Assembly (NCBI RefSeq): GCF_021533215.1
Contig: NZ_JAJNKA010000010.1
Coordinates: 166,818-230,817 of the forward strand
Origin: Portibacter lacus
Lineage (GTDB): Bacteria; Bacteroidota; Bacteroidia; Chitinophagales; Saprospiraceae
DNA: 64,000 bases
Direction: 5' to 3'
In this document: positions 58,024 through 64,000 of the stretch, one piece after another
How positions within the stretch are numbered: position 1 is the first letter of the stretch
Layout of the letters: each line of letters starts with the position of its first letter
Notes under the pieces: model-generated
What the model saw: the letters and a program-made list of their open reading frames with translations, nothing else
Database searches by the model: none
Told to the model about the DNA's origin: nothing
Made by a program: the position numbers and the translations under genes

Positions 58024-58108
58024 GACTGATCCACTAGCTAGCTAGTGGAATTTTAACGGAGTTAAAATAAGGAGTGAACCCGCAGCAAACCTGCGGGATG
58101 GGATGGCC
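58024..58108 (+). ncRNA. structured RNA unit 2, tandem with unit 1
   Basis: This is an 85-nt unit with the same plan. Stem 1 is TCCACTAGC/GCTAGTGGA (58030-58038/58041-58049), stem 2 ATTTTAAC/GTTAAAAT (58050-58057/58061-58068), linker AAGGAGTGAA. Stem 3 is CCCGCAG/CTGCGGG (58079-58085/58091-58097), loop CAAAC, tail ATGGGATGGCC. Differences from unit 1 fall in stems and are compensated on the other side. Confidence 0.6.
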
Positions 58109-58470
58109 TGTGTTGAATTAAACAAGGAGCCTTCGGCATACCCGAAGGTCGCGGCTGCCGATTCGACGAATGTGTAATTTTGTCAGCGTTAGAATAGGAA
58201 ATGAACCAGCGGCATATCAACTGTGGTTAGTACACAAATATTACTGTTAGGTTTAAGGTACAGCGTAACGTTCCTATTTGTAAAATGATGCTCGAAAGTT
58301 AAAACAAGGTACAGCGTATCGGCACGGTTAGTAAATTAATGACAGTGCAGATCTATCGGTTAGGGAGCCGGAGTTAAAAAGTGAGAGCCTGCCTACCTTC
58401 TATTTTGGTAGGAACCCTTCCAACTTGACAGTAATAGCACTCAGGCAATAGCAAACCTTTCAATTGCAAT
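58109..58470 (+). other. degenerate third unit and further inverted repeats
   Basis: At 58109-58159 the linker-stem 3 part recurs: AAGGAG, CCTTCGG, loop CATAC, CCGAAGG, then GCTGCC. Further on AATAGGAA (58193-58200) pairs with TTCCTATT (58271-58278), AAGGTACAGCGTA occurs twice (58255 and 58306), and CCTACC/GGTAGG pair (58392/58407). GCAAACCTTTC from unit 1's loop recurs at 58451. No gene was seen. Confidence 0.5.
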
Positions 58471-58588
58471 ATTCCCCTATTTCATAGCCTTACGGGAGGT
58501 CAGACCATGAGGGTGAATGAATCCCATATTCCCTTTCGGAACCACTTTTCGACCTTTCGGAGGGCATTATCCCTACCACTCGGACAAT
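58471..58588 (+). repeat. hairpin repeat family, copy C, in the leader of the second LytTR-only gene
   Basis: ATTCCCC and GGGTGAAT form the outer stem with one mismatch around TCATAGCCTTAC...GTCAGACCATGA. The 3' part (TTTCGGA, CTTTTCGACC, CTACCACTCGGACAAT) matches copy B. It ends about 62 bp before the start at 58651, the same placement as copy B. Confidence 0.75.
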
Positions 58589-58650
58589 ACTAAAAAATAA
58601 ACACATGATTTCCCCTATCTTTAAGATGTTTAAAACCCTAAAATCCAAAT

Positions 58651-59052
58651 ATGGAAACCGAAACACAAGTGAGGCCTTTTAGAAAAATTCTTCCGATAAC
58701 CCCGCTCAAGAAGGAATTCCTAAACAAGAAGATGGCAATCTCATTAAGAAGCCAGATTGAAATTATAGATTTAGACAAAATCCTTTACTTAAAGTCTGAT
58801 AGTAATTACACAGAAATTCACTTGAAGGGTGGAAAGAAGATTGTCAGCTCCATTACCTTAAAAAGATACGCTAATAAATTAAGCACAGACCGTTTCATTC
58901 GCGTTCATCAAAGTTACCTCATTAATAAGTCATCCCTTTCCAGCTATTTGACCAATCAGAACAAAGTAGTCCTGTATAATTCCCAAGAAATTCCAGTGTC
59001 AAATAGCAAGAAGGAAGGACTACTCAATTACTTAAAAACATTGATGGTATGA
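58651..59052 (+). CDS. LytTR-only DNA-binding regulator, second copy
   Basis: This 133-residue paralogue of the 53290 gene again lacks a receiver domain. The LytTR region shows ILYLKSDSNYTEIHLKGG, LKRYANKLSTDRFIRVHQ and the same tail SQEIPVSNSKKEGLLNYL. The N-terminal part differs more than the C-terminal part. The spacing to the giant gene downstream is again 52 bp. The pair was evidently duplicated as one cassette. Whether the two regulators act on each other's promoter is open. Confidence 0.85.
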   Translation: METETQVRPFRKILPITPLKKEFLNKKMAISLRSQIEIIDLDKILYLKSDSNYTEIHLKGGKKIVSSITLKRYANKLSTDRFIRVHQSYLINKSSLSSYLTNQNKVVLYNSQEIPVSNSKKEGLLNYLKTLMV

Positions 59053-59104
59053 ACAGTAATTTACTGACTACATTGACCTAAATTCTACCCTAAAATTATC
59101 CAAA

Positions 59105-62100
59105 ATGAAAAATATAAAGAAGGACAAAGTGAATAAAGAGATTTCGATGATTTCCTATTTTATTAGAATATTTAAGCCGATCCAAGACAAAAATTTCATC
59201 TCTGAATTTGGCCCATTAACTAAGAGATTTATTTCAATTACCTTTTTCGCCACATTTTTTTTCTTAGGTTCATCATTACCATCACGCGCTCAAACGTATG
59301 TTTATTCTCAAACAGACCTTGTTGGGCATTATTTAACAAGTGAATCCGAAGTAACTGAGACATGGGAAATTGGAAATTTAATTTCATTTGATTGGAATGA
59401 TGATAGACAAATAAGGAGAGTTTATTATCACTTATATAAAAGTTTGGAGGCCAATTCGATTCCAGATACAGTAACTGTAAATATCTGGAGAACATGCCCT
59501 GCTTCAAATGGGCAACAAGCTGGAATTTGTGGCTCAAATGGCGCTGAATTAATGTACTCATTCACAAGCTCTCCAAATTTAGCTCCAGGTACTAGTTCAC
59601 AAATATCTGTAGACTTACCATCTCCATTACAAATAGAAAGGGGAAATATATTTGATAATAACCCTTTTTATATTTCTTTTTCTACCAATGATCCAGCAAA
59701 TCTTGGTATTGGGATGGGTGAAGATGATCCTCCTTTTGGAGCTGGATATAAAGAAAACCCTTTTGCTTCAATTTGTGGGGTAGTACAAACTCCAGCGTGC
59801 AATCAAGATTTTGATGGAGTTAACAACTTATACCTCCAAATAGTTGCTGTTAGAGACCCCGATAAATACTTAGGTATCTCCCTCTCAAATATTGGCAATG
59901 GGCCCGCCTCCGCTACAATCACAGCAGAAGATGCATATATAGGGGATGCCTATTTCTTCCCTACCCAAAGTATATCTTTATCGAAATACACCTTTACCTG
60001 TGAGGATATTGGTGAGAATACGATCTACTTAACCATCACTTTTTTTAATGGAGTGGTCAAAACCTATCCAGTAACTGTGATTGTGTATGATCGTCATGGG
60101 ATTACCTATAGCAGCAATAGTCCGATATGTTCTGACGAACAACTAGAGCTAAGTGCTGTAGACGGGATCACTGGACCATTCACATACGAATGGTCAGGAT
60201 ATGGGGATTTTGGGAATAGCGAATTCACGGCTACACCTACCGTTGAGGGTGCTGCTAGTGGCGATTATATGGTAACTGCGACAAATGGCTGCGGCGTTGA
60301 AGAAACATTTACAATAAGTGTTATTGTTGATCCAACTACAACAGCCACCATTTCCAACAATGGTCCGATATGCTCTAATGATCCACTAGAATTATCTGTA
60401 CAGCCAACAGGTTTAGGTCCTTTTACATACTCTTGGTCGGGAGCAGGACAATCGTGGATCAACGGAAATACGAATTTACCAAGTGTTTTTGGTGCTTTAA
60501 GTGGTGATTATACTGTCACAATAACAAATAAGTGTGGGGAAGAGTCGACCTACACAACGAGTGTAATTGTAAAGCCTCTTCCTACAGCTTCTGCTACCAA
60601 TAATGGTCCGATATGCCCTAGCGATGCGCTAGAATTAACTGTTCAACCAATAGGTGAAGAACCGTTTACATACTCATGGTCGGGACAAGGTGATTCGTGG
60701 CTTAACCAGAACACAGCGACTCCTACTGTTAATGGTGCTTCAAGTGGCATTTATACCGTTACCGTTACAGATGCTTGCGGATTGGTGACCAGCACTTCTA
60801 CTACATTAGATATTCACCCTCCCGTAATGCCAATAGCTTCGAGCAACAGTCCATTATGCCCTGGTGAAAATATTGAATTAAGTGTTGAAACAAATGGTGA
60901 AGGACCGTTTTCTTATAACTGGATTGGCCCTGGTCACTCGTGGGGTGGTGCTAATACCGCCACACCTACTGTATCTGGACCCGTTAGCGGTGATTATTAC
61001 GTTACGGTGACTGGTCCCTGTGAAACAGTCGTCGCATCAACCAGTGTAATGGTAGAAGATATAACGCCTCCCATAGCAAACTGTAAGAATCTCTTAATCG
61101 AGATTGTTGGAGTAAACGTAACCCTCACTGCTGAAGATGTTAACAATCAGAGTTCTGATGAGTGCTCTATTCAGACACTTTTATTAGATGGGGCTAGTTA
61201 TGTAGTCTTGGACGATTCTGATTTGGGATTAAATAACCTAACATTGACGGTTACGGATAATTCGGGCAATAGCTCCACTTGCGAATCGGTCATAACTGTA
61301 GTTCCTGATTTGTGTCCTGGAAGTGATGGGATAGATTCAGATAATGGTGGACTTCCTGACGATTGTGATTGCAGTCCCAATGATGATTTTAACGATAAAA
61401 TATTCTTAAATAGAGATGTGAATTCAGGGATGGACTTTGATGGCATCGATGACTATCTGAGTACTCCGAATGCTCCCTTATTTAATCCATCTGCGACTTC
61501 TTCCATCTCATTCGAAGCTTGGATTAAGCCAGACCTAACAAAGGAATCTAATACGATTATCTCCAAAGGTGATGGTGGGAATGGTCAAACGGCTTATATT
61601 CTCGAGACCAATTATTCAAATCTGAGATTCTTTCTTGGAAATAGCGCTGGAAGTGGTACCTGGTTTACCGCAGATACGCAGCTATTACCTAATGTTTGGA
61701 CCCATGTTGCTGCTTCTTATAATCATACAAATAGTACCGTGATCTTTTATGTCAATGGTTCTTTTTCCAATAATGAACCCTTTTCTTTTACTCCTTACAG
61801 TGCTGATACAGAGCTATTTTTTATAGGAAGGCAAGGATATCTTTGTGGCTGTAATTATTATAAAGGACAAATGGATGAAGTTCGTGTCTGGAGTTCAGAT
61901 TATAATAGTCTTATTCGGTCCTACAAGGACAAAGAATTAAGAGGTGGCGAGCAATCTCTTCTGGCCTACTATAGTTTTAACGATGGAGTCCCAGGGGGGA
62001 ATAATAATAACAGAACAATTACCAAAGATTATTCTCCAAATGGTCATCACGCAAGCTTGTCAAGTATGGCTAAAAATGGTCCTACTTCGAATTGGGTCAA

Positions 62101-63814
62101 TGATGACTTAGCACTTGCAGTTATTAATACAGAAACACTCGATCTCTGTCTTACTTGTCCCAATGTTCAAAACGGTGGGATGCACTTTGATGGAGTTAAT
62201 TCATTTCTAGAAGTGGATCGTGATCCCGTTTTCAGTCCTAGCTTGACTTCCTCTTTCACTTTCGAGGCATGGGTTAACATCATTGGTCAAAACAGACATA
62301 CCATTATTTCAAAAGGGTCCGGAACTGGTGGAGAAAACTCATATATCTTTAACATCAGCAATTTCCAACAATTTCAAGGTAAGATAGGCTTATACATTGG
62401 AGATGGGACTCAGGGGACGTGGATATATTCAGATTCAGGTGTACTTGAGGGAAATGGATGGACTCATGTTGCAGTGGTTTATGATCATGTGACGAATACC
62501 TTCACTTTCTATAAAAATGGAATAGCAGATGGACAACGAACCATTCCTCATGGCTTTTATTCAGGAAGCTACCCTTTATTGGTGGGGCAGCAGGGAAGTG
62601 TAACTCAGAGCCACAAATTCTTAGGGAAAATGGATGAAGTTCGCATCTGGAAAAAAGCTAGAACAGCAGCTGAGATCTCACATTATATGAACCAAAAGTT
62701 GTACGGCGGAGAAGAAGCGCTGAGTGCTTACTATAATTTCGATGATGGGACACCATGGGGAGACAATACAGGTCGTAGCTATGTTGCTGATGTGAGTTTG
62801 AATGGCCATGAAGCCTCCTTATATGGATTTGCTAAAACAGGCGTTACTTCCAATTGGGTGGATGGTCCTAACAATAACAGCCTACCAACGAATGTAGCAA
62901 TGGATTTTGATTTTATAGATGATTACATCTCTATTGCTAATGATCAAAGCTTAATTCCTACAGCTAGCAATGCCGTAACTTTTGAGGCTTGGATAGGCTT
63001 TATTCCTTCTTCAGCTGCCAACATCATCACTGCTTCTGGAGTTTCGCCTAACAATAACCATCAAATCTCTATTGAAAACAATAAACTGCAAGTGAGTGGA
63101 AGTGGGGTTGCCCCTTTGCTATCCAATCAGGAACTGTCTTATAGCAATGGTTGGACACATATTGCAGTAGTTTTTGATCAAACCGAAACTAAATTATATA
63201 TCAATGGCTTATTGGATAACACCAGAGTGGAAACCTTGGCATCCACGAATCTGGGTCATCCCATTACGCTTGGAAGTGCAGTTAATGCTGATTCCTATTA
63301 CGGTGCAATGGATGATGTAAGATATTGGGGATATGCACGAAGTCAAGAAGAAATACAGGAAGCCATGTACCAGGAGCTTAGTGGAAAAGAACCAGGATTA
63401 TCCGCTTACTACAATTTTAATAATGGTATACCAAGTGGAGATAATACTGGTCTGGCCATTGTTCCTGATGTTTCAGGCCATGGGCATGATGGCACCGTGA
63501 ATGGATTCGCAAGAACTGGAGGAGCTTCTAACTGGACCGCCAGCCCATTTAATTTTGGGGATTTAGATGATGATGGCATTCCTGACTTTTGTGATAAGTG
63601 TGTTTTCGCTAAGGTTTTAGTCTTGTATGAGACTTTATGGAAAAGTGTTTATAGAGCTAGAGAGTCGATCACTTTGGGTAATGGAATGACGCTGCCTGTG
63701 GGTAAGGATCTGACATTTGAAACACCTATGTTAATGATGTCTGACCATATACAGACAGCTGCAGGAACAGAGATTATGGTTACTCCGTTTGTTTGTGCTG
63801 ATGGGAACGACTGA
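59105..63814 (+). CDS. giant secreted LamG/Ig/HYR surface protein, second copy
   Basis: The 1,569-residue paralogue has the same plan: a long leader of about 60 residues ending RAQT, a divergent N-terminal beta region, then four Ig-like modules (about 337, 417, 498 and 579, each ~80 residues) against two in the first copy. The two extra modules account for the 168-residue length difference. HYR (~652), three LamG modules (~775, 1,024 and 1,265), DLDDDGIPDFC (~1,484) and the C-terminal domain (ending EIMVTPFVCADGND) follow. The C-terminal half is nearly identical to the first copy, also at DNA level. No standard T9SS tail was found. Confidence 0.8.
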   Translation: MKNIKKDKVNKEISMISYFIRIFKPIQDKNFISEFGPLTKRFISITFFATFFFLGSSLPSRAQTYVYSQTDLVGHYLTSESEVTETWEIGNLISFDWNDDRQIRRVYYHLYKSLEANSIPDTVTVNIWRTCPASNGQQAGICGSNGAELMYSFTSSPNLAPGTSSQISVDLPSPLQIERGNIFDNNPFYISFSTNDPANLGIGMGEDDPPFGAGYKENPFASICGVVQTPACNQDFDGVNNLYLQIVAVRDPDKYLGISLSNIGNGPASATITAEDAYIGDAYFFPTQSISLSKYTFTCEDIGENTIYLTITFFNGVVKTYPVTVIVYDRHGITYSSNSPICSDEQLELSAVDGITGPFTYEWSGYGDFGNSEFTATPTVEGAASGDYMVTATNGCGVEETFTISVIVDPTTTATISNNGPICSNDPLELSVQPTGLGPFTYSWSGAGQSWINGNTNLPSVFGALSGDYTVTITNKCGEESTYTTSVIVKPLPTASATNNGPICPSDALELTVQPIGEEPFTYSWSGQGDSWLNQNTATPTVNGASSGIYTVTVTDACGLVTSTSTTLDIHPPVMPIASSNSPLCPGENIELSVETNGEGPFSYNWIGPGHSWGGANTATPTVSGPVSGDYYVTVTGPCETVVASTSVMVEDITPPIANCKNLLIEIVGVNVTLTAEDVNNQSSDECSIQTLLLDGASYVVLDDSDLGLNNLTLTVTDNSGNSSTCESVITVVPDLCPGSDGIDSDNGGLPDDCDCSPNDDFNDKIFLNRDVNSGMDFDGIDDYLSTPNAPLFNPSATSSISFEAWIKPDLTKESNTIISKGDGGNGQTAYILETNYSNLRFFLGNSAGSGTWFTADTQLLPNVWTHVAASYNHTNSTVIFYVNGSFSNNEPFSFTPYSADTELFFIGRQGYLCGCNYYKGQMDEVRVWSSDYNSLIRSYKDKELRGGEQSLLAYYSFNDGVPGGNNNNRTITKDYSPNGHHASLSSMAKNGPTSNWVNDDLALAVINTETLDLCLTCPNVQNGGMHFDGVNSFLEVDRDPVFSPSLTSSFTFEAWVNIIGQNRHTIISKGSGTGGENSYIFNISNFQQFQGKIGLYIGDGTQGTWIYSDSGVLEGNGWTHVAVVYDHVTNTFTFYKNGIADGQRTIPHGFYSGSYPLLVGQQGSVTQSHKFLGKMDEVRIWKKARTAAEISHYMNQKLYGGEEALSAYYNFDDGTPWGDNTGRSYVADVSLNGHEASLYGFAKTGVTSNWVDGPNNNSLPTNVAMDFDFIDDYISIANDQSLIPTASNAVTFEAWIGFIPSSAANIITASGVSPNNNHQISIENNKLQVSGSGVAPLLSNQELSYSNGWTHIAVVFDQTETKLYINGLLDNTRVETLASTNLGHPITLGSAVNADSYYGAMDDVRYWGYARSQEEIQEAMYQELSGKEPGLSAYYNFNNGIPSGDNTGLAIVPDVSGHGHDGTVNGFARTGGASNWTASPFNFGDLDDDGIPDFCDKCVFAKVLVLYETLWKSVYRARESITLGNGMTLPVGKDLTFETPMLMMSDHIQTAAGTEIMVTPFVCADGND

Positions 63815-63873
63815 TCCGCTAACAAGCGGAATAATGCCAGAGGCATTATAAGGAGGGAACCGAAAGCAAACCT
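63809..63873 (+). ncRNA. truncated copy of the structured RNA unit
   Basis: It is identical to unit 1 from GACTGATCC through the first arm and loop of stem 3, then the match stops at CCT (63871-63873). The other arm of stem 3 is missing, so this copy could not form the full fold. Unrelated sequence begins directly, consistent with a recombination or insertion break. Confidence 0.5.
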
Positions 63874-63894
63874 CTGACGTTCGTACACATCTTT

Positions 63895-63999
63895 TTAATT
63901 TAATATGTTGTAGCCAATCATAATTGATTCGAACTTCTCTAATCCCCAAACAAACGTTTTTGTTCCCGGTGGTCGACTTGGCTGATAGAACTCTTTCCA
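63895..63999 (-). CDS. possible C-terminal end of a minus-strand gene entering the window
   Basis: A frame open to the right edge reads WKEFYQPSRPPGTK, then FVWGLEKFESIMIGYNILN and a TAA (complement of 63895-63897). The GLEKFESIM-x-GYN end looks like a transposase tail, but 34 residues are too few to decide. It begins just where homology of the RNA unit breaks. Confidence 0.25.
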   Translation of the reverse strand, partial: WKEFYQPSRPPGTKTFVWGLEKFESIMIGYNILN

Positions 64000-64000
64000 G

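Noticed and set aside
57944..58108. Integron attC sites
   Set aside because: There are no GTTRRRY-type core sites and no integrase; the fold has three stems rather than one long imperfect palindrome.
53744..63814. Diversity-generating retroelement acting on the giant genes
   Set aside because: Differences between copies are not limited to adenines and no reverse transcriptase or template repeat is in the window.

Overview
The window comes from a member of the Bacteroidota, probably a marine or free-living lineage near Saprospiria or Cytophagia; I cannot place it more finely. The support is low GC, the absence of clear Shine-Dalgarno sequences, several -7 boxes of the form TAnnTTTG, a type B (CHU_C) and a type A type IX secretion (T9SS) C-terminal domain, and typical Bacteroidota families (YARHG lipoprotein, DUF4296, DUF5117-type metalloprotease, TamB, LytTR regulators). 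Nothing forces a plasmid or phage reading. No rRNA, tRNA or CRISPR array was seen.

Layout. 1-5.1 kb: the end of a T9SS-exported gliding-type protein, a bestrophin-like channel, DUF2752 and YqaE/Pmp3 membrane proteins, a SulP anion transporter, then a hairpin-rich repeat region. 5.1-21.3 kb: an AsmA-like protein, a PLDc_N-TPR protein, secreted peptidases (M28, S8, DUF5117 metzincin, M12B-like with T9SS tail), a membrane-anchored Ppx/GppA-like protein, a histidine phosphatase, a YARHG-DUF2306-HD operon and a thioredoxin-like lipoprotein. 21.7-28.9 kb: DNA repair (AlkD-like, SbcD, SbcC), and on the other strand a DinB/YfiT protein with a SWIM-domain protein. 29-31.6 kb: SixA-like phosphatase, DUF4296 lipoprotein and a PhoB/PhoR-type two-component pair. 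31.8-32.7 kb: a decayed transposase and short hairpins. 32.7-42.8 kb: an M23 peptidase, folP-tamB and mutS2, with a possible small RNA before mutS2.

42.8-64 kb is the accessory part: a 108-bp tandem repeat array, a four-module beta-helix surface protein, an SDR/AraC pair, a TPR histidine kinase with a LytTR response regulator, and then two tandem paralogous cassettes. Each cassette is a LytTR-only regulator followed, after a 52-bp gap, by a 1,400-1,570-residue secreted protein with Ig-like, HYR and three LamG-type modules. A plausible reading is a surface-adhesin locus under LytTR control, with the kinase and response regulator upstream; this is inferred from order only.

The most unusual signal is non-coding. 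Just behind the first giant gene lie two tandem 80-85-nt units, each predicted to fold into three stems. The two units differ at several stem positions, yet pairing is kept on both sides, while the linker and the loop CAAAC stay fixed. A broken copy follows the second giant gene. A second hairpin family occurs three times (43.3, 53.1 and 58.5 kb), twice upstream of the LytTR-only genes, with different but paired outer stems. I do not recognise either as a known RNA family.
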